Shown here: piece by piece, positions 32,168 to 40,186 of the stretch
Layout of the letters: every line of letters starts with the position of its first letter
How positions within the stretch are numbered: position 1 is the first letter of the stretch
From: Candidatus Saccharimonadota bacterium
GTDB lineage: Bacteria; Patescibacteriota; Saccharimonadia; Saccharimonadales; Saccharimonadaceae
Direction: 5' to 3'
Length of the DNA stretch: 64,000 nucleotides
Assembly (NCBI GenBank): GCA_028286285.1
Contig: JAQBRV010000002.1
Coordinates: 180,814 to 244,813, forward strand
Translations under genes and position numbers: made by a program
The notes under the pieces: model-generated
The model's input: the letters and a program-made list of their open reading frames with translations, nothing else
The model's database searches: none
Told to the model about the DNA's origin: nothing

Positions 32168-33772
32168 ACGAATACCGAAGCTTGAGCCGTGGTTAAGTCG
32201 GCTGGTCATCTCGATGGTGCAGCCTAGCTTCTTCGCAAGCTTAGTGGCCACGTAGAGTCCAAGTCCAGTGCCCCCGGTCTCGCGGGTGCGGTAATCCTCT
32301 GAGCGATAGAACTTCTTAAATATCTTGTCCTGGTCGGCTTTGCTGATGCCGATACCCGTGTCTTTGACGAGAAAATGAACCGTCTGCGTATTAGTGCTAA
32401 CCGACAGCGTCACTTTACCCTCTTTGGTGTATTTGATGGCATTGGTGATGAAGTTCTGCAGCAGCTCGTGGAGGTAGAGGCGACTGGCGGTGACGGTGCC
32501 GAGCTTGGCGGCAGCATCAAGGTCGAGCTTCAGCCCCTTCTTCTTAGCCTCGGGCGCATATTCGTTATAGAGACCCTCTACCAGTTCTTTGACGTCGATA
32601 TCCTCAGCAGCGTCGGCCACGCCACGCTCGGCGCGAGATAGTGTACTAAGGTCATTGACCATCTTTGCCAAGAAGACAATCTGTTCATGCGCCGTCTCCA
32701 GCCCCGCGCGCAGCAGATCATCATGGATATCGTCGCGGTCAAACATTAGCTGTGCGTTACTAATGGTACCTTCGGCAATAGTAATTGGGGTGCGCAACTC
32801 ATGGCTAACCACACTAATAAACTCATCGCGCTCCTCTTCGAGACTTTTTGACTTGGTGATATCACGCAGAATGATAATATAACCATCCTCGGAATTAGCC
32901 TTTTTGGAACGACTAAAGCTACTGCGGATTGGCGAATAGGTCAGCTCTAGTCGCACTTCTTCACCGCCAATCGTCATGGTCAGACTATCTGCAATACTGA
33001 CGCCGCGCGAGTCCTTCAATAGGTCAATAAATCTAACGACTTTGCTGTCTTCGTTATAAAGCGTCATGACTTCGTCAATATGTTTTCCACCCAGACTTTC
33101 GTTGGTGTCGAGTAGACCGAGACTGGCAGCGTTATAGACCTCAATCTTACCGTTTTTATCAGTACTGAGTACGGCATCAGCCAGATTATTCACTAGTGTC
33201 AGGATACTATCGCGCTGCAATACTTCTTGTTTTTTGCTTTTTTCAAGCATAGCACTGTCGGTTTGTTGAGCTTTGGTTAGCGCAATGGTCGCCATTCCCA
33301 CGATAATGATGGACAGTACCGCCATGATGTCGTTTACTATTACCTCTGAACGCTCAACGTGGATGATGATATCGGCCGCTGCAATGGCGACCAATGCCAT
33401 TAAATTTAGCCTCAGACCACTATCTGCGAAGAAGGCGTAGGTTGCGAGCAGTAGCAATACCCAGCAGCCAATGAATGGCATGGTAAAGCCGGAAATAAGG
33501 AGTAGGTATGCTGCTCCAAGTAAGTAATACGAGATCAGACGGATGGCTGCACTGCGCTGTGACTTTACATAGAACAAGAACTGGAAGGCTCCCAAGAGCA
33601 TCCAGCCAGCCATGAGACTAAAGAATATAATGTCTGAGGTATAAAAGGTTGAAGGGACGACTTTATACATGATTAGTAGCCCGTATAGTGTCAAAACAAC
33701 AGGAATCAGCAGCCCACTCCAGCGCATAATTCGTTGTGATTTTTTGCTTGTCGTTATCCCACCAAACTCCAT
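32150..33772 (-). CDS. Multi-pass sensor histidine kinase with PAS domain
   Basis: 540 residues. Residues 15-175 hold about six or seven membrane helices with short loops, a sensor embedded in the membrane. A PAS domain follows (about 190-320: ADAVLSTDKNGKIEVYNAAS), then HisKA with FISVVSHELRTPI and HATPase_c with NAIKYTKEG, DTGIGISKAD, GGTGLGLYVATKL. No response-regulator gene is adjacent, so it is an orphan or signals to another locus. TATAAT is nine bases before the ATG. Confidence 0.93.
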   Translation of the reverse strand: MEFGGITTSKKSQRIMRWSGLLIPVVLTLYGLLIMYKVVPSTFYTSDIIFFSLMAGWMLLGAFQFLFYVKSQRSAAIRLISYYLLGAAYLLLISGFTMPFIGCWVLLLLATYAFFADSGLRLNLMALVAIAAADIIIHVERSEVIVNDIMAVLSIIIVGMATIALTKAQQTDSAMLEKSKKQEVLQRDSILTLVNNLADAVLSTDKNGKIEVYNAASLGLLDTNESLGGKHIDEVMTLYNEDSKVVRFIDLLKDSRGVSIADSLTMTIGGEEVRLELTYSPIRSSFSRSKKANSEDGYIIILRDITKSKSLEEERDEFISVVSHELRTPITIAEGTISNAQLMFDRDDIHDDLLRAGLETAHEQIVFLAKMVNDLSTLSRAERGVADAAEDIDVKELVEGLYNEYAPEAKKKGLKLDLDAAAKLGTVTASRLYLHELLQNFITNAIKYTKEGKVTLSVSTNTQTVHFLVKDTGIGISKADQDKIFKKFYRSEDYRTRETGGTGLGLYVATKLAKKLGCTIEMTSRLNHGSSFGIRLPLKK

Positions 33773-33807
33773 AGTAGTGTCATTATACCTTGTTTTGGAG
33801 CCGACGC

Positions 33808-34500
33808 CTATACGGAGGGCGTTTGGGACTTGAGAACTTTACGATGCTGTTTAAACTGTGGATCGCCCCGCGCCACCAATTCCCAGAAGGTGGGACTATG
33901 ATTCATCTGTTGAGTATGAGCTAGTTCGTGCACTAAGACATAGTCAATCAGTTCAAACGGCAACTTCATCAGTGCAATGTTGAGACTGATCGTGCCATTA
34001 CTACTACAGCTTCCCCATCGGCCACTGGCATGAGAAAATCGGACTTTGTCGTACGTATAACCGAGATCTGCCGCGAGATAGGATAATCGTTTTGGTAAAT
34101 AACTCTTTGCTTCAATACGGAGGGCTGCGATGATAGCTTCACGCACCGTGGTCGTCGTCGCTGCTTCATCAAGTGTCATGCCAGGCGGTAGTGTCACACT
34201 TATATGCTGACCGTGGCGCTCTACCTGTAGCCGATCCCCTTCGCGAACAATCAGACTGTGGCTCTTGCCTATCTGCATGCCGTCGCTCAAGGGTATGGCT
34301 GCGACTTGATGTTGAGCAAGGAGTGCGCGTAATTGCCCTCGTGATGTACCAATCAACCGGCGGATGTAGAGCATGGGGGTATAGAGCGGTGTCGAGATAC
34401 GCAATGTGCCATCGGGGGCGACCCGCATCCGGACAGATTGCGCTTTAACGCTCCGTCGGATTGTGATCGTACCAAACTCTTTATCAATGAGTGTTGGCAC
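33808..34500 (-). CDS. YgjP/WLM-like metal-dependent hydrolase
   Basis: 230 residues. Zinc motif HELAHTQQMNHSPTFWELV (HExxH plus a downstream His), preceded by RWGSCSSNGTISLN, the typical signature of the YgjP/DUF45 family. An N-terminal beta-rich domain covers residues 1-100. These proteins are predicted metalloproteases with uncertain substrates. Starts five bases after the stop of the ATP-binding kinase gene. Confidence 0.92.
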   Translation of the reverse strand: MPTLIDKEFGTITIRRSVKAQSVRMRVAPDGTLRISTPLYTPMLYIRRLIGTSRGQLRALLAQHQVAAIPLSDGMQIGKSHSLIVREGDRLQVERHGQHISVTLPPGMTLDEAATTTTVREAIIAALRIEAKSYLPKRLSYLAADLGYTYDKVRFSHASGRWGSCSSNGTISLNIALMKLPFELIDYVLVHELAHTQQMNHSPTFWELVARGDPQFKQHRKVLKSQTPSV

Positions 34501-34505
34501 GGGGG

Positions 34506-35063
34506 TTACCTCGCGCGTCGAACGTCGCGCAGTGAGCGAACTGGCGGTGTGCTGTGAGTGGATATATCTGCTCTTGGGCCAGACAGGCGCTTTAACACGC
34601 TGCGTACCTGAGTGGCGTAGGTGTGTTTGCCGCTGATAACAACAGGCTTTTCGGTGGCATGAGGCGGACTAAATCGCTTCGTCAGACGTTCATGCTCATC
34701 TTTAGAGTGTTTAGACTGCTTCAAAGAACGAGTCAGGGCTGTTTCAGGGTCAGTCTGCACCCAAATGAAAATTGTTTCATAGCCGTGCTGCTTGAGATGC
34801 TTAACCAGCTCTGTTCGTTCGGTACGGGTATGGGCAACACCCTCGAGTACAATCGAATAGTTTGTTTTTAGTAGTTCACGCATCTGATGAGCAATGAGCT
34901 TCGACAACTGCTTTGGGTCACTTACGAATGGACGAAAGGTGTCATAATTGATGTAGGGGGCGCTAAAAGTGTCCGAAAATTTTTCTGCAAAAAAACTTTT
35001 GCCGCTTCCTGGAATACCAACCATCACGATTGCGTGAGGTCGATTTAAACTCAACGATTTCAT
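34506..35063 (-). CDS. P-loop kinase of the zeta-toxin/polynucleotide-kinase type
   Basis: 185 residues. Walker A GIPGSGKSFFAEKF at residues 16-29, a following acidic NYDTFRP and the lid-like region TRSLKQSKHSKDEHERLTKRF. The fold fits small ATP-dependent kinases; no antitoxin gene is adjacent, so a toxin role is unlikely to be the default reading. TATACT lies seven bases before the ATG (leaderless). Confidence 0.78.
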   Translation of the reverse strand: MKSLSLNRPHAIVMVGIPGSGKSFFAEKFSDTFSAPYINYDTFRPFVSDPKQLSKLIAHQMRELLKTNYSIVLEGVAHTRTERTELVKHLKQHGYETIFIWVQTDPETALTRSLKQSKHSKDEHERLTKRFSPPHATEKPVVISGKHTYATQVRSVLKRLSGPRADISTHSTPPVRSLRDVRRAR

Positions 35064-35101
35064 ATATGACAGTATAGCAAAATTATGGCATTTATAACAA
35101 A

Positions 35102-35725
35102 TTATGAACTTGGATCGTGGCCAAGTTCTACGAGTTTCTCTATGAGTTCGTCTTTTGTTAAGTGCGATGTATCGACAGTGTTATGAACGGCGATCATATA
35201 GCCTTGTAGCACCTGTTTCAGGCGGATAGCATCGCGACGCCAAAAATAGTTGATCTGGTAATGATCGGTCGAGTTCATGACTCTACTCGAGATGGTCAGC
35301 GAGCCAAATAGCGGCCCGACACTGGTGGTGACATTCAGAATGTCTTCTATACGAATACTGATCACGCTCGATGACCAGAAAAATGTTCGGATAGTAATGG
35401 TGACCTTGGTTCTATCAACGACCAGGGTGTCGGGAAACAGATTGTTTGGCAGCATCACCGTCTGGGCGATAGCTAAGATTTCTTTGGATTGGGCGACAAT
35501 CTTATTAAGCTTTTTAGCCGAACGAGTAGCGTTCGTTTGCTTTATCTGAGGTGGATAAAGTACGGTGACGTCCTGTTTTAAGAACTCCTTCGTCACATCA
35601 TACGTCCTCGTCGCTGTCTGTCCCATTTTGCGACTTTGTCGGAGCAATAATTCATACGGAGTCGGTCGCTTTTGATCGTCATCAACCATTGTTGCTGGTT
35701 GATTGAGTGATTCTTCGTCGTCCAT
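35102..35725 (-). CDS. Protein of unknown function with PH-like domain
   Basis: 207 residues. Acidic N terminus, then a region of beta strands (TLVVDRTKVTITIRTFFWSS, SVISIRIEDILNVTTS, FGSLTISSR) that resembles a PH-like/GRAM module, and a short helical C-terminal tail (HLTKDELIEKLVELGHDP). No membrane helix. Strong signals upstream: TATACT, then GGAGG eight bases before the ATG. Family not recognised with certainty. Confidence 0.65.
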   Translation of the reverse strand: MDDEESLNQPATMVDDDQKRPTPYELLLRQSRKMGQTATRTYDVTKEFLKQDVTVLYPPQIKQTNATRSAKKLNKIVAQSKEILAIAQTVMLPNNLFPDTLVVDRTKVTITIRTFFWSSSVISIRIEDILNVTTSVGPLFGSLTISSRVMNSTDHYQINYFWRRDAIRLKQVLQGYMIAVHNTVDTSHLTKDELIEKLVELGHDPSS

Positions 35726-35806
35726 ATTATTTCCTCCGATACACTGCCTATAGTATACACCACATGTGGGGGGTAAAGCTAGCTTTGCAACGATAGAGTG
35801 TCAAGT

Positions 35807-36085
35807 CTAGAATATCGAGATACGAATGCTAAAATAACTCAAAATCAGCAATACCATGACGACTGCGCCCAATACTCGTCTAAAGTAACTCGACCCCTTT
35901 ATTATTTCGAGGTATGCCCATGTAAATAATACCGCTCTATTGAGCTGCTCAAGATTGTGTTTCAGATTAGTGTCGCCCATCACCATCGTGATTGCCAAAA
36001 CCAAAAGCCATGTGAGTAGCAACGAGTTGGGGACTTGGATAATAGCCAGTTTTCCGTGACTGTCTGTAAAAAATCTTTTTATCAT
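35807..36085 (-). CDS. Small two-helix membrane protein
   Basis: 92 residues from ATG 36085, chosen because GAGAGGA lies just upstream and TACAAT above it. Two hydrophobic helices (SLLLTWLLVLAITMVMG and VLGAVVMVLLILSYF) with a charged loop. No family recognised. Confidence 0.65.
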   Translation of the reverse strand: MIKRFFTDSHGKLAIIQVPNSLLLTWLLVLAITMVMGDTNLKHNLEQLNRAVLFTWAYLEIIKGSSYFRRVLGAVVMVLLILSYFSIRISIF

Positions 36086-36116
36086 ACTTCCTCTCATTGT
36101 AGCAAAAATTAAAGCA

Positions 36117-36155
36117 CCCTCGGCCACTGGAGCAATGCTCTACGGTGGCCGAGGG
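36117..36155 (-). terminator. Terminator of the 36190-36402 gene
   Basis: Long 11-bp GC-rich stem (36145-36155 with 36117-36127) with an inner GAGC/GCTC hairpin, followed on the minus strand by TGCTTTAATTTTTG. The T-tract is interrupted but the stem is very strong. Confidence 0.7.
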
Positions 36156-36189
36156 GGTTAGACGAGACAATCTTTGAGCGAGGATTAGC

Positions 36190-36402
36190 TCAGTCTGGCT
36201 TCCAGTCTTTTTCGGGTTCGTGTGTGAGTATGTATCCCACGACGAGGAAGAGGAAAGCAAGGACGAGCGCGACGCCGCCGATAGTCGAACCGTCTTCATT
36301 CGAGACATAGTCGATCGACAAAATGCCGATCCCCATGATGGTCAGTGAGACGGCGATTTCGACGCATGAGCCGAACTGTGATGTGTCATCATTCGTGGAC
36401 AT
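36190..36402 (-). CDS. Tiny two-helix membrane protein, C/G-ending codons
   Basis: 70 residues from ATG 36402, preceded by TTGGAG. Two helices (VEIAVSLTIMGIGILSIDYV and GGVALVLAFLFLVVGYIL) and a charged C-terminal tail ending EPEKDWKPD. Third codon positions are strongly C/G, unlike the surrounding chromosome. A long hairpin terminator follows. Unknown function. Confidence 0.65.
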   Translation of the reverse strand: MSTNDDTSQFGSCVEIAVSLTIMGIGILSIDYVSNEDGSTIGGVALVLAFLFLVVGYILTHEPEKDWKPD

Positions 36403-36523
36403 GCAATACTCCAATCACTTGGCGTGGGCTAACTATGTTGCGATGATCCAATATAGTTATTCTACCATCGAAACACAGAATAATCAAATCTTGGTATACT
36501 GGATATAAACAGGAGGATAATGT

Positions 36524-36880
36524 ATGAATAAGAAGTTAAGTATACTTTTCACCAACTTTTCGAGCGTAGCGTCATCTGTTTTGGGACGGCCATGGATGTT
36601 CGTGCTTGCCCTTTTCCTACTACTATTATGGGCACTCAGCGGGCCAATCCTTGGCTTTTCGGATACTTGGCAGCTAGTCATCAATACCAGTACGACAGTT
36701 ATCACGTTCCTGGCTGTGTTTATCATTCAGAACACGCAGAATCGAGATAATCTGGCTATTAACCTCAAACTTGATGCCTTGCTAAAAAAGCAAAAGATTG
36801 ACAGCCAGAAGCTCTTAAAAGCTGAAGACGAGAGTGACAAACGGCTCGAAAAGGATAAGAAGAAAATGCAAAAAAAGTAG
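36524..36880 (+). CDS. Low-affinity iron permease-like small membrane protein
   Basis: 118 residues. Two membrane helices (about 25-43 and 52-68), then the family signature FLAVFIIQNTQNRDNLAINLKLDALL, where QNTQNRD is nearly invariant in this small-membrane-protein family. A Lys-rich coiled C terminus follows. Family members are called low-affinity iron permeases by similarity to fungal Fet4, but bacterial function is unproved. AGGAGG precedes the ATG. Confidence 0.85.
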   Translation: MNKKLSILFTNFSSVASSVLGRPWMFVLALFLLLLWALSGPILGFSDTWQLVINTSTTVITFLAVFIIQNTQNRDNLAINLKLDALLKKQKIDSQKLLKAEDESDKRLEKDKKKMQKK

Positions 36881-36978
36881 ATACCTTTTACAGAGAGATC
36901 TCTGAATCCCACCTGAAAGATATTCAAATAAGGTTTATAATAGTATATGTACACAAACTATAAACGGAGGGGTTTTAA

Positions 36979-37182
36979 GTGGAAGAAAAGAAAGAAACCG
37001 TAGTAGTGGATAGGGGTGCGGAAAAGCGAAGTTCGAGCGGTGTTTGGACCGTCATCGGTGTTGTGTTACTTGTATTGATCGTGCTTTACTTTATTTTCAA
37101 CGGATTTAGCATGTTTGGAGGTGGTCAAACGACACCGACGACAGATGTGAATATTACGCCACCCGCCTCAACTGGGCAGTAG
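36979..37182 (+). CDS. Small single-span membrane protein
   Basis: 67 residues, GTG start at 36979 with ACGGAGGGG upstream. A charged N terminus (EEKKETVVVDRG), one membrane helix (WTVIGVVLLVLIVLYFIF) and a Thr/Pro-rich tail outside. Unknown function. Confidence 0.6.
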   Translation: MEEKKETVVVDRGAEKRSSSGVWTVIGVVLLVLIVLYFIFNGFSMFGGGQTTPTTDVNITPPASTGQ

Positions 37183-37213
37183 ATCTATTCGCTCTACGGT
37201 GTGTACAAATAAA

Positions 37214-37256
37214 AGTAGACCCCCCGTCAGTCCCGGAGGACCTATGGGGGTCTACT
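37214..37256 (-). terminator. Strong terminator of the 37256-37546 gene
   Basis: Perfect 11-bp stem (37246-37256 with 37214-37224) enclosing a 21-base loop that itself contains GTCC/GGAC; followed on the minus strand by TTTTATTTG. The stem begins within the stop codon of the gene. Confidence 0.85.
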
Positions 37257-37546
37257 CATGGGGTGACGAGGGGCGGCTTGAGATGGACGATGACGTGGGT
37301 GATCATGTCACCACAGTAGCGGAAGTCGACCTCCCAGGTGTCCTCTTCGATCTGGTTGATCGCAGAGCGAACCTCTTGCCTGAAAGTCTGTGGAAGGTGC
37401 TGCGCAGCTTCCAGAAACTGCTCATTCAGAGCTCTCTGACTCTGCGGTGGTGTACGTCGACGAGCATCCGTGACCATCTTCTCGGCAAACTCATGCGCCG
37501 TTCCGTTAATCAAGCGGAGTGCCCGCTCGGGGGTGAGCATGGACAT
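37256..37546 (-). CDS. Small soluble protein of unknown function, C/G-ending codons
   Basis: 96 residues from ATG 37546 (MSMLTPERALRL), with AAGGAAA seven bases upstream; an ATG further up (37585) lacks such a site. Mostly helical (AHEFAEKMVTDARRR, FLEAAQHLPQTFRQEVRSAINQI), then a short beta end (WEVDFRYCGDMITHVIVHL). The promoter has TATGCTATAAT near 37640-37650, the same extended -10 string as at 5266-5275, and a leader of about 90 bases. Confidence 0.65.
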   Translation of the reverse strand: MSMLTPERALRLINGTAHEFAEKMVTDARRRTPPQSQRALNEQFLEAAQHLPQTFRQEVRSAINQIEEDTWEVDFRYCGDMITHVIVHLKPPLVTP

Positions 37547-37719
37547 CGTATTTTCCTTCATCTCAGTTGTAGGTACACTGTTCACTCAACATCCGAGCAA
37601 TCATGCACTCAAGACGGAACTACTTAGATTAGCCCTATTATAGCATAAGTGGTAAGATAAAGCAAGTACCAGGCTCTCGACGTCCACTATACGAACGATT
37701 GAGTACTCCGCCTTCCCGA

Positions 37720-38118
37720 CTAACCTACAAGTTTATTCAGTACGCCTCTATTTTTGACTATGTTCTTGTAATCCCATTGAGTCACTTTTGACTTCTCTAA
37801 CCATCGGTTTAGTTGGTCTATATCAATATCCTCAGCGGAGCTATAGCTTGCGATTGCTGCTTTGAACGAGCCTTCCACCTCAAGACTCGGCTCATCAAAT
37901 GATTGCCCGCTCCAAAACATGATTTTGACATGGTCTTTGCTAGCAGGAACGTAGTAGGCGACGATCGGATTTCCATCGAGGAACCAGGCAGGGTTACGAT
38001 GATACAGTTTTGAGGTTGCGCCATCAAGTGATGAATTAATCTCATTCATCAAGGTTTGGCAGATCTTTTTAAGGTTAGCGGGCTGAGCTTTGTTATAATC
38101 AATGATTTCGTTTGTCAT
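37720..38118 (-). CDS. DUF1801/YdhG-like protein
   Basis: 132 residues with the family layout: helix at the start (LKKICQTLMNEINSSL), HRNPAWFLDGNPIVAYYVP, KIMFWSGQSFDEP and a helical end. These small iron-frataxin-like or sterol-like fold proteins are common and uncharacterised. The N terminus is chosen at the ATG 38118. Confidence 0.75.
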   Translation of the reverse strand: MTNEIIDYNKAQPANLKKICQTLMNEINSSLDGATSKLYHRNPAWFLDGNPIVAYYVPASKDHVKIMFWSGQSFDEPSLEVEGSFKAAIASYSSAEDIDIDQLNRWLEKSKVTQWDYKNIVKNRGVLNKLVG

Positions 38119-38277
38119 AGGGGAAGTATAACAGAAAAGAGATGGCGGTCATTGAGGACGATCCTAGAACGTTGTGTCATTGACATATAATTCTACTCAT
38201 GTTTATATACTAACAACCTTCACTCGTTGATACTACTTTCCGAGAGGAGGTAGCTATCTTTCACAGACAGGAATGTG

Positions 38278-38493
38278 ATGTCAATGACATCTCCTACTCA
38301 ACCCCCGGCCAAGATCAATGCTCTCGGATGGAAGCTTGCCACGGTCACCCTCTCCTTCATGTTCATCGTGTCAGTCACTCACCCCGTCACATCAGGTGAC
38401 TACAGCGACGGATACCAGAAGGGAGTGGAAGACACCTGCGCGGCATTCGCACTAGCTTATCCCAACAGCGCACCACTGTGTACGAAAAAATGA
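38278..38493 (+). CDS. Small secreted or membrane-anchored protein, C/G-ending codons
   Basis: 71 residues from ATG 38278 (a GTG at 38275 is also possible), with AGGAA upstream. One hydrophobic segment (LATVTLSFMFIVSVTHPV, about 20-37) acts as signal peptide or anchor; the outside part has two Cys (EDTCAAF and PLCTKK) that could form a disulfide. Codon choice resembles the genes at 5452, 36190 and 37256. TTGACA near 38180 with a TTATAT box starts a leader of about 80 bases containing a GAGA-loop hairpin. Confidence 0.65.
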   Translation: MSMTSPTQPPAKINALGWKLATVTLSFMFIVSVTHPVTSGDYSDGYQKGVEDTCAAFALAYPNSAPLCTKK

Positions 38494-38579
38494 AGGGATG
38501 AATGTCCTGACTCATTCCCTACTGAGGACAGCCGTCACTGTTGATGTGTGGATTTGCCCCACGTCAATGAAAAGATAGC
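38494..38579 (+). other. Structured 3' untranslated region, candidate pseudoknot
   Basis: Directly after the stop, GGGATGA pairs with TCATTCCC (one bulge), and GTCCT in that loop can pair with AGGAC downstream, giving an H-type pseudoknot. A second stem TTGA-TGTGG/CCACG-TCAA follows. Bases 38571-38579 (AAAGATAGC) are complementary to 38253-38261 in the leader. I could not match this to a known ribozyme or riboswitch. Confidence 0.4.
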
Positions 38580-38582
38580 GAA

Positions 38583-38605
38583 AGCCCCAGAAATGGGGCT
38601 CTTTT
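38583..38605 (+). terminator. Terminator of the 38278 gene
   Basis: AGCCCC/GGGGCT (38583-38588 with 38595-38600), loop AGAAAT, then CTTTTC. Ends the transcript about 110 bases after the stop codon. Confidence 0.8.
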
Positions 38606-38645
38606 CATGGTGATATTTTCATTTTTTCTAAAGTCTGTCCGGATA

Positions 38646-38774
38646 TTAAACTAAGTCGGCTAGTTGGATTAGGATCGGACGGACAATCGCTGGTCGTCGT
38701 GTAGGAACCAAGCGGCAAAAAACGATCGCTACAATAATAAATGCCGTCACGCCAATTACGGTTCGCTTTTGCAT
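38646..38774 (-). CDS. Possible 42-residue membrane peptide
   Basis: A short frame with MQKRTVIGV followed by a hydrophobic helix (TAFIIVAIVFC) and an Arg/Pro-rich tail. No good ribosome site is visible, but a TTGAAT/TATGAT-like pair precedes it. It fills most of the 351-base gap between the terminator at 38605 and the prepilin stop; otherwise I see nothing there. Confidence 0.3.
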   Translation of the reverse strand: MQKRTVIGVTAFIIVAIVFCRLVPTRRPAIVRPILIQLADLV

Positions 38775-38844
38775 CATACAATAACTGTATTCAATAAAAA
38801 GACCTGAGAAGAAATCTTTCAGCGTTAAGCTCAGCAGTCCTTAC

Positions 38845-39309
38845 CTAGTAGGGGCCGCCACTTAGTATGGTGCAGGGTGCAGCTAGCGTGCCGACGCTTG
38901 TGTTGAACTGTACTCCTGCAGTGAAATCATAATATCTCACTTTCATTCCCGTAGGTGAAGCTGGGCTGCAGGAGCTGTAGAAGATTGTAGACGTGGTTTG
39001 TGTGCCATCAAGTAATACGGGCGAAAATACTAAACCAGTGCCGACGAGGCTCGTCTCCTTATTGAGCTCGAAGTCGGAGATACTACTCGGATAATGGCCA
39101 GTTAAGACATTTACTGCCTCAGCTTTTTTAAGAGCTATATTGTACATCGACAATGAGGCACTCGTTTTCCCACGCGCTTGGACGCCATTATAAGCTACGA
39201 TCGTGATGGCAGCTAAGATGCCTATAACAACTATAACTATGAGAAGTTCGACTATTGTGAACGCCGAAGAGGCTTTGTTGCGCGACAGTTGTATATTGTA
39301 AGCAGACAT
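38845..39309 (-). CDS. Type IV pilin-like protein (prepilin)
   Basis: 154 residues from ATG 39309. The class III signal is seen in RNKASSAFTIVELLIVIVVIG: a short basic leader, then the conserved Phe-Thr-x-x-Glu at the start of the long hydrophobic helix (peptidase would cut before the Phe). The rest is a beta-rich pilin head with two Cys (SSCSPAS and APCTILS) that may form a disulfide. No assembly genes are nearby, so it is probably a minor or orphan pilin. Confidence 0.85.
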   Translation of the reverse strand: MSAYNIQLSRNKASSAFTIVELLIVIVVIGILAAITIVAYNGVQARGKTSASLSMYNIALKKAEAVNVLTGHYPSSISDFELNKETSLVGTGLVFSPVLLDGTQTTSTIFYSSCSPASPTGMKVRYYDFTAGVQFNTSVGTLAAPCTILSGGPY

Positions 39310-39361
39310 TAGTATTCGCAGTATAACGTAGGTGCAGTTGGAACACAACAACATTAGCTTT

Positions 39362-39514
39362 ATGATTAACGGAGGTCAAAATGCTCATGGAGCCCCTAGC
39401 AGACGAACTTCGCAACCTCAGATGACTTTTTCATCAAAAGGAAACAAAAACGACCCGAAGGCCGCTAATGATGAATTGAAGTCGCTGCTCACCTACATGG
39501 GGAGTGCTTCGTAA
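39362..39514 (+). CDS. Possible 50-residue protein
   Basis: Frame MINGGQNAHGAPSRR ... LLTYMGSAS, Lys/Asn/Ser-rich and without hydrophobic segment. ACGGAGGTC lies inside it rather than upstream, so a 14-codon frame starting at 39381 uses the better ribosome site. The end overlaps the convergent YCII gene by 22 bases. Doubtful. Confidence 0.25.
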   Translation: MINGGQNAHGAPSRRTSQPQMTFSSKGNKNDPKAANDELKSLLTYMGSAS

Positions 39515-39792
39515 ACACAGACAGCACCATTTTTCAACGTAACCAGTGGACAACCCTCGGCTAGCTCGGTCGCTTCTTCCATGCTGTCGGCGCTGATAAT
39601 ACTATACCCTGTCGCTGGCTTGTCATTGACCGGCATTACGCCACCCTCATGAACAGCCTGACCGTTATTATTAAATGGGTTGCCGGCGTCGATAAGCTTC
39701 TCACCCAGTTTGCCGAACCATTGTCCCCAAGCGTCGTTGTCGCCCGCGTCAGTCGCGTTACTTGCGCTGTAGATGTATACATATTTTCCCAT
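39493..39792 (-). CDS. YCII-related (DGPF) domain protein
   Basis: 99 residues: MGKYVYIYSAS, WGQWFGKLGEKLIDAGNPF, SIISADSMEEATELAEGCP and VCVYEALPM at the end follow the YCII/DGPF ferredoxin-like fold. These small proteins are often linked to sigma factors or regulators; an ArsR-type regulator lies just upstream on the same strand. Function unknown. Confidence 0.8.
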   Translation of the reverse strand: MGKYVYIYSASNATDAGDNDAWGQWFGKLGEKLIDAGNPFNNNGQAVHEGGVMPVNDKPATGYSIISADSMEEATELAEGCPLVTLKNGAVCVYEALPM

Positions 39793-39850
39793 TATTTTAT
39801 ACCCTTCCGGCTCTTCGAGCCGCTATTTAATATCCTTGTGCTCCCAGAAG

Positions 39851-40186
39851 TCATTCATTCATCCTGGAAATGTAATTTTCAAGTGAAGCATCGGGACTTC
39901 CCCACCCTGTTTGATATTGAGTGATCCAGGCTTGCACCTGGTGGAGCGTTTTTTGATTGAGAGCAACGAAATTCGTCCGCCCTGACTTTTTTCGAATAAT
40001 CAACTCAGCATTTTCCAGACTCCGTATGTGTCTATGGATAGCCGGCAGCGAAAGGTCGTGATGCTGAGCAAGCTGCCCTACCGTCGCGGGGTTAAGAGAT
40101 AATTCATGAAGAATCCCGCGCCGTTTCTGGTTGGCTAAGGAATTGAGAATTGTATCAAGTCTTAGGGAGTCGTATGTTGTATTCAT
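39851..40186 (-). CDS. ArsR-family winged-helix regulator
   Basis: 111 residues. Helix-turn-helix: ILNSLANQKRRGILHELSLN, then TVGQLAQHHDLSLPAIHRHIRSLENAELI, then the wing RKKSGRTNFVALN. No metal-binding Cys pair is visible, so it belongs to the non-metal branch often paired with SRPBCC or YCII proteins. The YCII gene follows 58 bases downstream. The start codon lies on a perfect palindrome, pointing to autoregulation. Confidence 0.9.
   Translation of the reverse strand: MNTTYDSLRLDTILNSLANQKRRGILHELSLNPATVGQLAQHHDLSLPAIHRHIRSLENAELIIRKKSGRTNFVALNQKTLHQVQAWITQYQTGWGSPDASLENYISRMNE

Noticed and set aside
34506-35063. Zeta-type toxin of a toxin-antitoxin pair
   Set aside because: The P-loop kinase has no antitoxin-like neighbour; the adjacent gene is a YgjP-like hydrolase. 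A general kinase label is safer.
38494-38580. A second hammerhead or other known self-cleaving ribozyme in the 38278 3' UTR
   Set aside because: No CTGATGA core followed by GAAA with the right stems; the pseudoknot does not match the conserved positions of pistol or twister that I can recall. Kept only as a structured region.
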